Both the position numbers and the translations under genes were made by a program. The notes beneath the pieces are model-generated. The model searched no databases and had not been told where the DNA came from. It worked only from the letters and a program-made list of their open reading frames with translations. This document shows, piece by piece, positions 35,553-47,740 of a stretch of 64,000 nucleotides of DNA (positions within the stretch are counted from its first letter, which is position 1; each line of letters begins with the position of its first letter). The DNA is from Sphagnum compactum (taxonomy: Eukaryota; Bryophyta; Sphagnopsida; Sphagnales): positions 32,540,213 to 32,604,212 of the forward strand of contig OZ234493.1 in NCBI GenBank assembly GCA_965153455.1. Direction: 5' to 3'.

Positions 35553-38500
35553 ATGGCTCGTTTTCTACAGATTTGGAGCACTTCCATGCTCCTCCTTGTC
35601 CTCATGATCCTGCCTGCTGTTCAAGGTATTCACGAAACTGGCTTTCAGCTCTTACAGGATCTGTTTTCATCTCCTTTTTTGGTGAAGTTTCGAGGAGGTT
35701 CTAAGGCTGTCGTATGCTTTGGCCAAAGGTTTTTTTTTTGGTTTTTTTGGGGGTTGAATTTTTCCTTCCTCATGCATTTTGTTGATAGTAATATCTTCTA
35801 GATCAAAAGACGTTGGAATATCTCTCTCTCTTTCTGTCTGTCTGTATCTTTTGTTGGTTATAAACTTCTAGATTGAAGGTTTTCTAGAGAAGATTTTTGG
35901 CCTGTGTTGTTTTCAATAGTTTAGTCTTATCGTTTGGTTTGGACTTTGGACCATTCCTGGTTTGTGTATGTAACCAGATTCCAACGAAATCTTGTAAATC
36001 TGAATGTGTTTAGGGTTTTCTTCCTTCTCTGAATGACTTGATTTCAGCTTCGTGACATCTCTTGAAATGAATTGGATTTTTTAATTTATTTTTCGCCATT
36101 TATACTTTTGGTTTTTTCTTTTGGGGGGGCCAAGTGTTGTTGGTATGCAGACAGATCACTACAGTGCCTGGAAAAAACAAAAACATGGTTTTAGTAGGGG
36201 TTAAGGTTTTTTCTTAGATTTTGGAGCCTGGTCTGTGGCTAGGCCTGCAGTTATTTTTCCTCTTACTGCTTGATCTATTCAACTTGATTTAAGGAAAAAA
36301 GAAGTTATAGATCGTGAGGACTTTGAATCCATGGATTGAGAATGCATACCTGATCCATGTGTGTCTGATCTTTGTTGGTGGCCACTTTGCACTTTTCAAG
36401 TGTTTGTTGCTACTAACCTGCATCTGGTGCAAGTGATTTGATACAGAGATTTGGCAGTACATTTTTTGTAGTTTTAGATTGGTTGGAGCATTCCTATTAG
36501 CTTTAAGATTGATCCCTAGTGTAGCAGAAATGGCTTTTATGCAGTCTTTACTGATAGCTCATTTATATATAGCTAGCTAACAATAGTTGTTGCCTGGATT
36601 GACAATCAGGTGTTGAGAAAGTGAAGGTGGAGTTGTACTCAGAATCCTTGTGCCCATATTGTGCAAATTTCATCATCAATTATCTCAACCCATTCTTCAA
36701 CAATGGGCTCATTGACATTGTGGAGTTGCGGATCATCCCATATGGAAATGCTCATATCCATGCGGATGGCTCTCTCACTTGTCAGGTACTTTTCCTCTCG
36801 TCTTGGAAATTGGATATAGTAACATTCAGCTTTCCATGAATTTGCCTTTTCCAAGGAAGCCAGGTCTTTGTTTCATATTTATTGAAAGATGTTGCTTGAG
36901 GTTGGTGGATTCCTGTAGCACATTACTTTGCCATTTTAGTGACAGAAAACTCAGTCCTCTGAAGTCCTGCAGAAATTGTTCTTGAGGCAGTGAGTGATAG
37001 TCTAGTGTATAGGAAGAAGATTTCACCTTAAATTGTATATTGTAGTGTTGCATCTCTCTAAGAGATATTCTGTCCTGACACAATCTGCGGTTTATGAATC
37101 TGGATGATTAAGCCAAATCTTCATCTTTCTGAAAAGAAGAACGGAATTAGAGAGCATTCCAGCTGCAGAACACAGTGACCAAAAGCTAAGGTAAAAGAAG
37201 ATTTAGCGCAGAGATTATATTGCACACAAGGGGATGAAGCTGACGACCCCAAATGTTGATTGGTCCCTGGTTGCATCCACTCAATGTTTTCTAAGACTAA
37301 ACAGGATTAGCCAAGCTGAAAACTGGAATGTTCATTAGTAATTCACATAAAGCTGTGGTAATGATCTGATTAGTGATAAATTTATCCATTCTGGGTTTTG
37401 GGACAGCATGGACAAGATGAGTGCTACTTGAATATTATTCAAACATGTGCTATCCGCCTTTGGCCAAAAGTGGTACTGATTCTTTTACCCTTCTTTTCTT
37501 CCCAAAAGCTGTCATCTTCTGAGCCTTTTTGCTGCTGCAGTTTTGTTCTTTCTTAATGAAGAAGCAATCAGAACATTTGCTATATAATTTCTGTATGGTG
37601 GATTCTTTAGTAATGTGTGTAGTACAATTGGTAGGTGTCATTTTCTTGTTCTGAGGATTACCAAGTTGAATCTTGGATTGTCTACAATTCCCAGATTAAC
37701 CAGTATTGAATAATTATGTAAGTATCACCTAAGTTTGTTTTAGTTCTGGGTAGCTGCTTTCAAGAATTTTGGTCAGGTATATTGTATGCTTTAGGTGGCT
37801 TTAAGCAAGAATGTAAGGACATTCTGAGTTTGTTTTATGTCTGGTGGCAGACGGACTGGTTCCCTTTCATTTATTGTCTGGAAAAGCTCCCCAGGGCAAC
37901 AGCAGCTCAGGATTGGAAGTCATGTGTGGAACCTTCGCACCTTGACCTTGCCCCTCTTCTTGAATGCTCAGCAAGTCCTTTGGGGGAAAAGGTACACAGT
38001 TGGATCTTGAATCTTTTTCAACAGGTTCTCTGGGTATAGGGTTTAGTGTTTATTGTTTTTGTTTGCCAAGAGATCATTGGTGTTTTATTGGCTCCTTACT
38101 CTTCATGTTGCAGGAAGATGGCCCACATAATCAATGAGCTAGTAAAGTAAAATCTACAGTATCCTCTCCCAAGATGGAGTGACCAGAAAATATGGTTGTG
38201 AGTAATGATCTGAGTTGTTCAAGCCATTCTATTCAATCTGGATGGGTTCACTATCCAGCTGTCCTGGACCTTTGTACTCAAAGCTTTGAACGTGCAATTG
38301 GTTTTGAGCTGATTTAAAGGCATTTTACATTGACAACTACATTTTCACAATTATGAATAAAAGAAAGGTGACAATGATGGGTGACTATTGATTGGCAGCT
38401 GGAGCTGGAATTTGCAGCTGAAACAGACAGGTTGCAACCACCGCACAAATATGTTCCATGGGTGCTTGTCAATGGCGAGCCTTTGTATGAGGTCTGTCTC

Positions 38501-39277
38501 TTTTTCTTTACTATGAATACCCACTAACAAGCCTATGCACAACCACAGACTGTACACATCACTTCCATGGTTAAATGCTGTAGTGAACTACAGCTGACCC
38601 ATGACCATGCCTATGTGCCATTCACAGCTTCGCTACTGATACATGCTGTGACCTTGAACAGTCTGAGCACCATTTTTATCTCGGTGCCCCAACTATTGGG
38701 GGATATGGATTATGTCATCTTTATTTGAGTACATAGGATTCAAAAGTGTGATTCTTTATTTAGTTTGAGAGGATTCCAGAGCTTATGCACTGCATTGTTG
38801 AGCTCCAAGGTTTGTATGACCTGAGAGAAGCTTCTTCTGGCTCCAGAACTGACAGTGGTGTAGGTATGACCTGGCTGTCAGTCTGTCCTTATTAGGATCA
38901 AATCTAAATTCACAGGCTACTTACAGGTTTAGCATGATTGACTGTGTTTGGTTTGCGAAAACAGTTCTATGGATCCAGCTTTCAATTCTGATGTTATGTG
39001 AAACCACATGCCAACTTTGAACCCCTCGGTCAAGTACATTGTAGTGTCATCTTGGGAATTGGGTTCCTGTGAGTTTTCTTGGCTAAGTTAAGCACACGCA
39101 CTCATGCTTGAGTTGTTTTTGTGGCAGAATTATGAAGATGTTGCAATTTATGTTTGCAAAGACTATCAAGGAACCAAACCTGCAGTATGTTCAAGACTGT
39201 TACCCAGTGAGAGTTTGAAAATGAAGCAATCGGCTGATGCTTGCTACAAAACTGAGTCATTTCAAAACTTGGTGTGA
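35553..39277 (+). CDS. GILT-like thiol reductase (gamma-interferon-inducible lysosomal thiol reductase family), OSH1-like
   Basis: Thioredoxin-fold enzyme that reduces disulfides; plant members (Arabidopsis OSH1 and relatives) are secretory or vacuolar. Proposed exons: 35553-35625, 36610-36785, 37407-37472, 37851-37991, 38399-38491, 39128-39277; phases match, giving 699 nt and 232 residues, a normal length. Residues 1-24 form a signal peptide ([13 protein letters not shown] core). CPYC at 39-42 is the catalytic CXXC, followed by [19 protein letters not shown]. The family signature [16 protein letters not shown] lies at 82-97, across an exon junction. Then [37 protein letters not shown] (the cis-Pro loop VPWV) and a Cys-containing tail. 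The ATG at 35553 gives the signal peptide and is chosen for that reason. All introns are GT-AG and 360-985 bp long. The donor of exon 3 could be shifted by one codon. It appears intact. Confidence 0.93.
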
Positions 39278-39299
39278 GCCACATGCACGGCCCATGAAA

Positions 39300-42200
39300 C
39301 AGAACAAGAATTTGCTGACATGCAGGTCTTTGAAAACTCCTGCGAACTTCAGTTATTAACTTGAGAGTGGGATTTTTAGTGTTTGCACTGTACTTTACTG
39401 TCAGAGAGTTCCCATTTGCAGTTTTTTTGTGCTATTATAGTTCCTGAGTGCAAGTGTATAATGCAGCAAATGTAAGTTAACCCTGTGCTCTAGTCCCTGC
39501 AAATTGTAGAGGTATATAGGCTTTGTGATTTTGTCATTATTTAAGGCTGTCTCCTTGCCCTTTTCCTGTTACAGATGCATCTGTTTGTTTGCTACCTCTT
39601 CTATTTTCAAGCATTGCAACTTAGATTTTTTTAAAAAAAATTTATTTATGTTCTACATTTTTAATGTCAATTAAAGTTTTGCCTCTAATATACTACCCTA
39701 AGTGTAGTCTTTCTGGCTTACCAAAAGTTTGTAATGCACCAAATGTACTGTTTTCTGGCCAATTTTACTGAATTTGAATATCTTTGTAATTGCACATTTT
39801 CAAGCCTCAAGATACGGGTATGTCAAAAGCTTGCTTGCTTTGAACAATTTGTTAAGTTATTCATCTAAACAGGCAATAATGTCTGTAATGTATTATAACA
39901 TCATCACACTAGAACTCAAAATTTCTCCAACATGAAAGAAAGAACTTCCTCAATTTGAAGTGATTCTGAAAGGAACATCACAATCCTCATCATCATCTTC
40001 TTCTTCCTCTAGAATTCCTCCTCATTTTCTACCTCCCTCAGTAGAAGATTCAATTTCATATATTTGATTAATGATATCCTTGCACATCCCAAAGCTCCAA
40101 ATATGAACTACAATTGGAGAGTCTATTCCCTCCTTTGGTTCATATTTAACACAAGATAAGGCATCATACCTTTGTGATCCAATTAGGATTTTGCTATGAT
40201 ATGATTTCTTCTATTATGTTTGAAGTCGTGTCATTTTTAACTTTCTTTTGGGTCTTTATTCTTGTTTGCACCTACGCTTGAGATTGGACCTATTTAGGCT
40301 TGATATGCTAAATCGGTGAGGATTACCCTTGTACTTTTATCTAGAGGAGTTGTAATTTGGGCTCATCATGTTATATTAGTTAGATTCAAAAAGCAAGTTG
40401 TTCACACTATAATAGTTACTAGGTGACTAAATTTATCAAGGAAACTCTCTTGTTACTTCTTGTAATTATACCATTGATGATGCTAACAATGAAACAAATA
40501 CAACTTACCATTTGAATGAACTAGAACAATATTATGTTGCAAAGTGAAAAGTTATGACTAACTTTAGAGAACTTTCTAATGGAATTTTTTAAACATAGTC
40601 AAATAGGCAATTCATGAGTACAAGGTGCGAATAAGATACAAATTTGAGTGTATTCAGTCATTTTATCGATTAATTAATAATATCATAGTGCTACCTCTTC
40701 CAGAATAGAATGGTTACTTGGATGTGGCAAAGCAAAAGGAGATCTCAACCCCAATGTAAAACAAACATTGGAAACATGGTTGCATTTCTAGATTCCTTCC
40801 TCACCAAGCCTCAAACCCTAAAAAACATTAATGTAATAGTTGTACATTTATAACTAAACATGAAAGGTACAAATAAAAAAGCAAAAAAAATGAACTTGCA
40901 ATTGTTTGTGTATTTAATGTTCATTCTATTTGACATTTTCTTGAATGAAATTAAATTCTCATCCTCATGACATCCCTGTAATGGTCATTGAATAAGACAT
41001 GTATGCAAAATCCCAACATGAATCACCTTATTTTCCACATGCTATGGACTTTTGAAAATAATAATTAAATATTACTCTAAACAAAAGTCCATAATTCAAT
41101 ATTTCATGTGATATAATGCTATATATATATAATCATTACATTGTCTAAAATAAAACCAAGCCCCTAACAACTTTAAGATCCAATCATTGACTTTAATCAA
41201 AGTCCAATGATTTTTTTTCTCAATGTTTCATCTTAGAATTTCAACTTCAAAGGTCCATAACTTTTGCAATTTTATTCATTAAGCATCACAATCAATTGCC
41301 TTACATACATATTCAATTTTATATTCTAAAAAGTTCTTTAATGGCAAAACTAACATACATAGTAAAATGTAGCAATTGTAATCACACTCATTATAGAAAA
41401 ACTATCACAATGACACCAAAAATGGTCCACCTTACCATGCATTTGTCTTTGTGATAGCTGAAAAGGTTTGCAAGGTTTCTTAAGACTTTTATGTGCACAA
41501 TGAAATCGAAGTTTGATTGTGGGAAATCAAAGAAGGATTCATTACAATTCAACATCAATGTCATATCTAGTCAACCACCTCATTTGAACATACACAATTT
41601 TCCTTTGTTATCTCCAATTGAAGTACCCCCATCCACGAGTTTTTGTTCTCCTCCTCATGTTATTCAAAATCATAGTATAAGAAATCCTAGTTCAAGTTCT
41701 AAAAGCTTTAGCAATGGGTTGAGGTGAAAAATCAAGGTGATGAGCTTGATGTTGTTATACAAGAACAAGCAAGTCAATCACATAAGTTCATATGGGCATT
41801 CAAAGCAAAATGGAAGATCGGGAATCCATGGTTGATGCAACTATGACCTCAAGGTGATTGGGAAAAAGGATGTGTTACTGGCATTCATGCACATGCCTAA
41901 ATATATGGGCTACAGTAGGGTGCAAATCTATGCACTATTCTTTTGTCAAAGATCCTAAGTTAAGTAATGAACATAGAACATGCATTTTCTAGCATGGGAA
42001 GCTTAACATGGAGTTCAATGGGCAACTTTAATGGCATGTCATGTTGATAACATGATCAACAAGGAACAAACTAAAATTATCGCATGCATGAATTTTTTAA
42101 TATTTTACCATTCAAAATGGCTAATCTATTTTGAGTTAGAAAACACATGTTTTAGTTAAGTAACTACCTCCACCAAATATGCCCATGAATAATGATTAGG

Positions 42201-42830
42201 TGGTGCATACACAATAGTGTATGCAACCCTTCAATTTCTTTGGGCCATCTTGGTATTTGAGGGAGAAGCTATTAGTTAGGATTGAAAATGTTTTTCATTG
42301 ATAATAGATGAGCCCACAAAGAAGACATTGGAATGACAATTTGTTATTTATGTATGTAATTTGAATGGAGATGGGATGTTCTTGTTGCATAGTTTGTGAA
42401 GTTATTTACAATTATGGTTGGCATATGTGAGGCCATGTATGTTGTCATTGATGAGGTATTGATAGATATTGATTTGATCGTTCTTTCTAAGAGTGGAAGA
42501 ATATGTGAATGAGACATATCCTAGCATTGGATTGACTTTTTTTTGCATGTGAGATGATAATTTAATATATTATTTTCTATTATTGACTTGAATTTTTTTT
42601 TAAAATTTATTTTCTCATTAGTAATGAATATTGGTTTATGTGTTTGATGTTTTAAATAATGTGAAAGATTCAATTTTTAAAAAAGGAATTAATGAAATTG
42701 AAAATTGCTAGACATGAAGTGCCCTTTGCAAGATGTGCTTTGTGCTTTGATTTTGTTTGAGAAAATAAATTCAAGTTTAATCTTGCTTTTGTTGGTTCAT
42801 AGTCATTGATTTTTATAAAACTTGTCATTT
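39300..42830. other. Intergenic, no gene recognised
   Basis: 3' region of the GILT gene to about 39.8 kb, then AT-rich DNA. A 78-codon open frame at 41491-41727, with a weak downstream frame containing FIWAFKAKWKIGNPWLM, could be a decayed transposon zinc-finger region, but the support is too thin to name it. Confidence 0.45.
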
Positions 42831-42839
42831 TTAGATTTT

Positions 42840-42980
42840 GCCCATCATAAAGACAAAGTTGAAATTGAACCAAACCATGAAAAGATCAATAGACAAAACA
42901 TTGCCCATCAAGAGACAAGTTGAGATTGAATCAACCCATGAAAAGACCAATAGACAAAATATTGCCCATCAAGAAACAAG
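42840..42980. repeat. Tandem repeat, period about 61 bp, just over two copies
   Basis: GCCCATCA(T/A), GA(C)AAGTTGA(A/G)ATTGAA(C/T)CAA, CCATGAAAAGA(T/C)CAATAG and ACAAAA(C/T)ATT recur in order; a third copy breaks off after CCCATCAAGA. Confidence 0.8.
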
Positions 42981-43372
42981 TGGGACCCTTTGTCAAAAAC
43001 AACATAGGTGGTGACCATGCAAAGAGCCTTAAATACAAAGTTGCAAGGTGAGTATGAGAGCAATAGTTTGAGGTATTTGTCCAATGTGCTTGAGGTTGGG
43101 TGGTGGAACCATGCCTTTGTAATGTTGTGAATTTTCCATGGCTTGAGCAACAACACACATATATATACAATTGGTTTTGAGTTTCACTTTGTGCTTCCAG
43201 TGTGTGCATCTCTTTATCCAACTTTGCTTGACTTGTGTAGGAATCATTTTGTTGGAAAGCTCTTGTTCAGAAAGGGTGTGAGTGAAGAAGCCACATAAAA
43301 CTGGACCCCTATATAGGCCTTTTGTCCAAGGGGAACTGTACTGAACAAAGTTGGACTCCATTTCAACCTTTA

Positions 43373-43535
43373 TTTATTGGTGAAATTTTGCCAAAAGTGG
43401 AACTAAAATTTAAAGCCAAAAAGAAGAAGAAGAAGTGATTTTGGAGGTTTTCAATCACCAAAAGTAAGGCGGGGAAAATTAGTAAAAATCGCTAGATTTC
43501 TATATTTGGTTTTTAGTGTGTAGCCAAAAGTATAT
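43373..43535 (+). repeat. Dispersed repeat family A, copy 2
   Basis: Direct copy of 22330-22550 (shared GTGTGTAGCCAAAAG-like end and ATCACCAAAAGTAAGGCG-like middle). Here it abuts family B at 43553, whereas near 22-24 kb the two are about 1.1 kb apart. Confidence 0.65.
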
Positions 43536-43552
43536 ATCCTATCCCCTCTTTC

Positions 43553-43853
43553 AGTGGTATCCGCAAAGTAAAGACATTTTAATAATCCTCAGTATGAAAT
43601 GCTGATACTCAGCATTTATAGTAGTTGTACAGTTAGGAGCAGTGAAAAATATATGTAGCAGCAATGGAGGCGCTCAGGAAAAAGGAAAGGCAGGATGAAA
43701 CTCAGTTTACCACCAGAATTCGATGGTTTTTTTTAGTTTCATCCCGCGTTGAATGCTAATGTACTTTTTGGCAAGTTTGTTTTGAATCGCACGCTGTGTA
43801 TGACCAAACTCAGGGTTCTGGTGCTGTGTTTTTCTTACTTTACGGATAACTGT
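43553..43853 (+). mobile_element. MITE-like repeat family B, copy 2 (about 300 bp)
   Basis: Ends are inverted: left AGTGGTATCCGCAAAGTAA, right TTACTTTACGGATAACTGT. The interior includes GATGAAACTCAGTTTACCAC, GTATGACCAAACTCAGGGTT and AGGCGCTCAGGAAAAAGGA, shared with the copies at 23664-23863 and 53978-54480. No open frame of note. Confidence 0.72.
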
Positions 43854-44101
43854 ATCATATGGTTGTCAGATGTTCAAAGATTGTGTTTTTCTTGCTTCCA
43901 ATCAGCAGTGTTAGTTTTGGCAGGTCTCTTGATTCCTTATGCTACCATCACCCTCTATACTTCTTCTTGTCCCAACCAACAATTATGAATTAAATATTGA
44001 ATCACATTGTTGCCCCATTATCTATAGTAAAGGAACAATGAAGCTTCCCCTGAAGCCGTGCGAATGAAGCTTCCCCTAAATCCGTCCGGCCCTAAATATA
44101 G

Positions 44102-44437
44102 CGAGAGCGTGGCTTTCTCATGTCCGTCATCCGTCCCGTCATCCAACCGGACGGACGGACATGTAGCCACCGACAGTAGCTAAGTATATCGAGGGCGTGG
44201 CTTTCCCATGTCCGTCATCCGTCCCGTCATCCAACCGGACGGACGGACATGTAGCCACCGACAGTAGCTAAGTATACCGAGGGCGTGGCTTTTCCATGTC
44301 CGTCATCCAACCGGACGGACGGACATGTAGCCACCGATAGTAGCTAAGTATACCGAGGGCGTGGCTTTCCCATGTCCGTCATCCGTCCCGTCATCTAACC
44401 GGACGGATGGACATGTAGCCACCGACAGTAGCTACGG
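44102..44437 (+). repeat. Four-copy tandem repeat of a self-complementary 76-88-bp unit
   Basis: Units start at 44102, 44190, 44278 and 44354 with CGAG(A/G)GCGTGGCTTT. Each unit holds GTGGCTTTCCCATGTCCGTC near its start and GACGGACATGTAGCCAC near its end, so every unit can fold into its own hairpin. A single related copy lies at 49020-49065. The third unit lacks 12 bases (CGTCCCGTCATC). Confidence 0.85.
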
Positions 44438-44496
44438 ACTGGACGGACATTTCCTCCGTCCGTCCGACCCGTCCATCCATCCGTCCCGTCATACAG

Positions 44497-45607
44497 GGAA
44501 GATGTTGAGGAAGCAGAACAAAGGCAGAGAGGCGTTGTGGAAGCAACTGCTTATGAGCTTGAGGAGGTAACATCAAAGCTGTTGGCAACAAAGGAAACTG
44601 AAGAGAGGGCAACAGGGGCCATGACAACTGTAGAGCTTGAAACATTGAAGGCAGAGTTTTCTGCTGTCAAGGAAGCTCAAGAGAAAGCCGGTGAAGCTGT
44701 GGTTGCAGTGAAGAAAGAATTGGAAGAACTCGAAGCGGAGATAGCTGTCACAAAGGAATCTGAGATGAAATTGAAAGGTGCTGTTGGGTTCTACAGATTG
44801 AAATTGCGAGGATCGAGGATAGACCTTGAGGATGCAACAAAAACTGCAGAAAAGGTACTCAGTTCAATCAATTGAGTTCTGTAATATTTGTCATTGTCTT
44901 TTTGAGGCTGATGTTAATTGTTATGCTGCTGATTTTGTAACAAAACCCAAAGAGGACAAGAGATTAAAAACTGATTTTCAAGTGTTGGAAGGCAAGGTCA
45001 TATGCAATGTAGTTAGAGGAGTCAAATGCAAAAGTGAAGAAGGCAATAGAGCAGGAGCAAAGGATGTCTGTATCTCTGGCATCCCTGAAGGCAGAGCTGA
45101 AAAACACCATGACAGAGCTTGCAGCTGTGAAGGAGGAGTATGAGGTGACTGTTGCTGATGTTACTGCAGAGATGGAGTTGGAGTTCTCCAAAGCTAAGTC
45201 TCTTTTAGAAGCTGGCATACAGGCAGAGAGCAAAGCAAAGGAGTCCATATCTGGCTTAAATGATGCCTTGCATCAGGTCAGTTGAGAGGCTTTTTCCTTC
45301 TCTAAGGTCTGATGCCAGTGATGGGGTAAGAGGCTGTTCACTTTTACATATTCAAACAGGTACAGCAGTACCCAAGTCTTCAGGTATAAATAGCCGATCT
45401 GAGAATAGAAGATGGGGTGGGGGGGGTGTGTGATGACAGGTGACAATGGAAGCAGATGAGGAGAAGGCAGTGGCATTGAAGGGAAGAAAAGAAGCAGCTG
45501 CAGCGAAACATGAATTGGAGGAAGTCCAGGCACACACAGCTATGTTACAAAGTCAACTGAAAGCAGCTCTCATGGAAGTGGAGGCAGTTAAAGCATCTGA
45601 AGCTCAG
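44497..45607 (+). pseudogene. Captured fragment of a coiled-coil (WEB/PMI-like) gene, three exons
   Basis: Three phase-compatible exons: 44497-44854, 45013-45276 and 45440-45607, with AG acceptors and GT donors (GAAAAG|GTACTC, CATCAG|GTCAGT, GCTCAG|GTAATC). They encode about 263 residues of uninterrupted Glu/Lys/Ala-rich coiled coil, for example ELEEVTSKLLATKETEERA, LKAEFSAVKEAQEKAGEA, LKAELKNTMTELAAVKEEY and AAAAKHELEEVQAHTAMLQ. Composition and heptads resemble WEB-family (DUF827) proteins involved in chloroplast photorelocation, but any long coiled-coil protein is possible. No start codon region precedes it and no terminal exon follows. The first exon abuts the hairpin repeat array directly, so this is a truncated internal piece. 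The open frames suggest recent capture. Confidence 0.7.
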
Positions 45608-45752
45608 GTAATCTCACAGGTAAACTTCTGTTCTGCACACTACTGTTATCCTTTTTCTTCAGCAATAGGGAGTCAAAAGTTGACACTGATTATGAGCTTT
45701 GTTTGGGACACATTTTCAGGCCAAATTCCCAACAGAAATTTCACGATTTTGC

Positions 45753-45880
45753 CTTGCCCTGACTCCGGACAGACAGTAGCTACTATTAGCGAGGACGTCA
45801 AGTCGAAGGGTGGGACACGTGTCGCCGTGCACGCGGGTGCGGGATGGCCTCTCAACCGCCTTCGCGAGCTCCCGCACATC
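45753..45880 (+). repeat. GC-rich Helitron-internal repeat, copy 1
   Basis: Shares GAGGACGTCAAGTC(G/A)AAGGGTG, ACACGTGTC, CGTGCACGCGGGTGCG and GATGGCCTCTCAACCGCC with 49066-49140. It contains an E-box/G-box-like CACGTG. G+C is much higher than in the surrounding DNA. Confidence 0.8.
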
Positions 45881-46720
45881 ACATCTCATTAGCAGTTGAT
45901 CTTAGGCTTTCTAATCTCCAACGAAGTGATTATGCGATGCGATGTGATGTGATGCGATCGATCTGCCATGTCGCAGTGCGGATGAGAATCAAGGAACCCA
46001 ATGATCTGCCTGCCTGCCTGTTGTCTGCCGGCCAAGAATTTTTTTAAAAAAATTTCAGGCCACCTTCTCCCATCCCTCCTTGACGGACGGATTTCACGCT
46101 CTCGCATCCACACGGCCGCTCTCCGTCATTTTCTGTTTTTCGGAATTTGGTCTACGTTCGATCCGTCCGCGCTGCCTTCTGAAGTGAAGCAAAGCGCGGA
46201 GAAGGGGGTTGGGGTCTCGCCGCCCTGCTGCTGCTGATGTTATTATTCAATTAATATAATCATCAAGGACCTGGGGTGATATTTGATGGCTGTGTGCTAT
46301 GTCACAATTGTATTTGGACGCATGCACAAGTCAGAGATTGGCACATCTTCCTGACCCAAAGTTGTGTGCATGCTTGAAACTGATTAGCAGGTGTGTGGTT
46401 TTGATGATGCAAACATGGCATAAGATGTTCACCATTAATGCAGGTCCAGGCTTTAGAATGTTGTGGAGCACCATCAAAGGTTTCTTGGATCCAGTTTCAA
46501 TTTAAAAGATTAGTGTATGTATGAGTACAGCAGTTGCAAAATTTTCTGGCCAGGTAAAATCTTCTACTTTCCTTAATGCAAATTTTGTTTTTTTATTATT
46601 AGTACCTCTGCAATGTACTATGTGGATAGTTAGGCACTGTCTGGTGCAAAGCATCTCAAGGCTGGAATCCAACTGTTTTGAGCAAGTTTCATCTCATAAG
46701 TCTACATTGCTGCCTTTGAA

Positions 46721-46759
46721 GAACCATATGAAGAGGTCCTAGAGTCTGGCATTTTATTT
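46721..46759 (+). repeat. 39-bp direct repeat, left copy, flanking the AVT6 fragment
   Basis: Begins GAACCATATGAAGAGGTCCT and ends CTGGCATTTTATTT. It is identical over 39 bases to 47196-47234. The insert between them is 436 bp and holds the transporter fragment. Confidence 0.92.
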
Positions 46760-46761
46760 AA

Positions 46762-47104
46762 CCTCCATAAGATCTAAGAAGTGGACAATCATTTCAATGC
46801 TGATCTCTGAAAGAACACCCATAAGCAGCATGGTGAGGAGGCCGATCGGCACACCCAAAATGCGCATGGTGGCCGGAAGTGCCATAATCCCTGCCCCAAT
46901 GACAGTGGTTGCCAGATTGAACACTGAACTTCCAACACTGGCGCCTGTAGTATCCGGCAGTTGTTCAAGCCTCTCCTGTTTAACCAGTCTCTCTTCATCA
47001 TCTGTGCCTGTTAAATGAGGGCTTTGATGGAGCAGAGGAAGCTCATCAATTGGCACTTTGTGCATATTTTCAGAAATTTCAATCAAAAAGACACCTGCTG
47101 CCAT
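46762..47104 (-). pseudogene. Captured 5' fragment of an AVT6-type amino acid transporter gene
   Basis: A single open frame starts at ATG 47104. It begins MAAGVFLIEISENMHKVP, then a charged N-terminal tail, then GSSVFNLATTVIGAGIMALP, ATMRILGVPIGLLTMLLMGV and SEISIEMIVHFLD. The AVFNLATT(V/I)IGAGIMALPATM block is the first transmembrane segment of plant AVT6 / SLC38-like vacuolar or plasma-membrane amino acid transporters. Similarity stops where the 39-bp direct repeat begins and the frame soon ends; the other roughly nine membrane segments are absent. It lies opposite in strand to the Helitron and the coiled-coil fragment. It cannot make a transporter. Confidence 0.78.
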
Positions 47105-47195
47105 GAGATTTCTTTGTCAGATTACTGCATCTGTCAGAAAGTAGGCTATGCAATTATCCTCATCCAGAACCAGCAGATTCACTCACAAAGAAATG

Positions 47196-47234
47196 GAACC
47201 ATATGAAGAGGTCCTAGAGTCTGGCATTTTATTT
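47196..47234 (+). repeat. 39-bp direct repeat, right copy
   Basis: Identical to 46721-46759. Sequence beyond it (GGGCATTGAGTC) appears to continue the coding-like text interrupted by the insert. Confidence 0.92.
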
Positions 47235-47740
47235 GGGCATTGAGTCTAAAATAATGGTGCCTGGAACTGATTTGGGAGGGATGGCAGGTGTAGGAACTTG
47301 GTGGCATTGGAGCACCAACATTTCAAGTTCTTGATCCTGAAGGCAAATCTGTTGCCATTTTATGGGGCCAAGATCGGCTGAACATTGTTGCTGATCTTCT
47401 TTGTGGCTGGCGCCCTAGGCTCGGTTGCAGATCACTGGGTCCACATGCTTTCACAACTTCTAAACTCTTCTCTAAGTCAAAACTTGAAAAGGCATGGGTG
47501 TAGCAAAAGAGTAGGCGCGCTCTTGAAGGGAATGGAGCAGCAGTTGTGGTTTGGTGGATCTCACAGCCAGCCAGGTGAAGAGAGATGGAAGGAGTGGTGG
47601 TGGCTGTGCTTCTTCTTCTTCTCTCGGATCCGAGTGCTTGGAGAAATCCAGGTTGATCCTGTTGTGTTTTTGCAGATACCCATCTCTTGCAATCCACGGA
47701 TCCCATCGCCACACCTGGATTTCGGATCAACCACACCTCA

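Larger units (their letters stand above)
46690..47430 (+). pseudogene. Unassigned coding-like fragments either side of the AVT6 insert
   Basis: Left of and within the left repeat one frame reads YIAAFEEPYEEVLESGILF. Right of the right repeat, frames read GIESKIMVPGTDLGG and then APTFQVLDPEGKSVAILWGQ. These look like protein sequence broken by frame changes, and they may be one further captured gene. I do not recognise the family. Confidence 0.35.
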
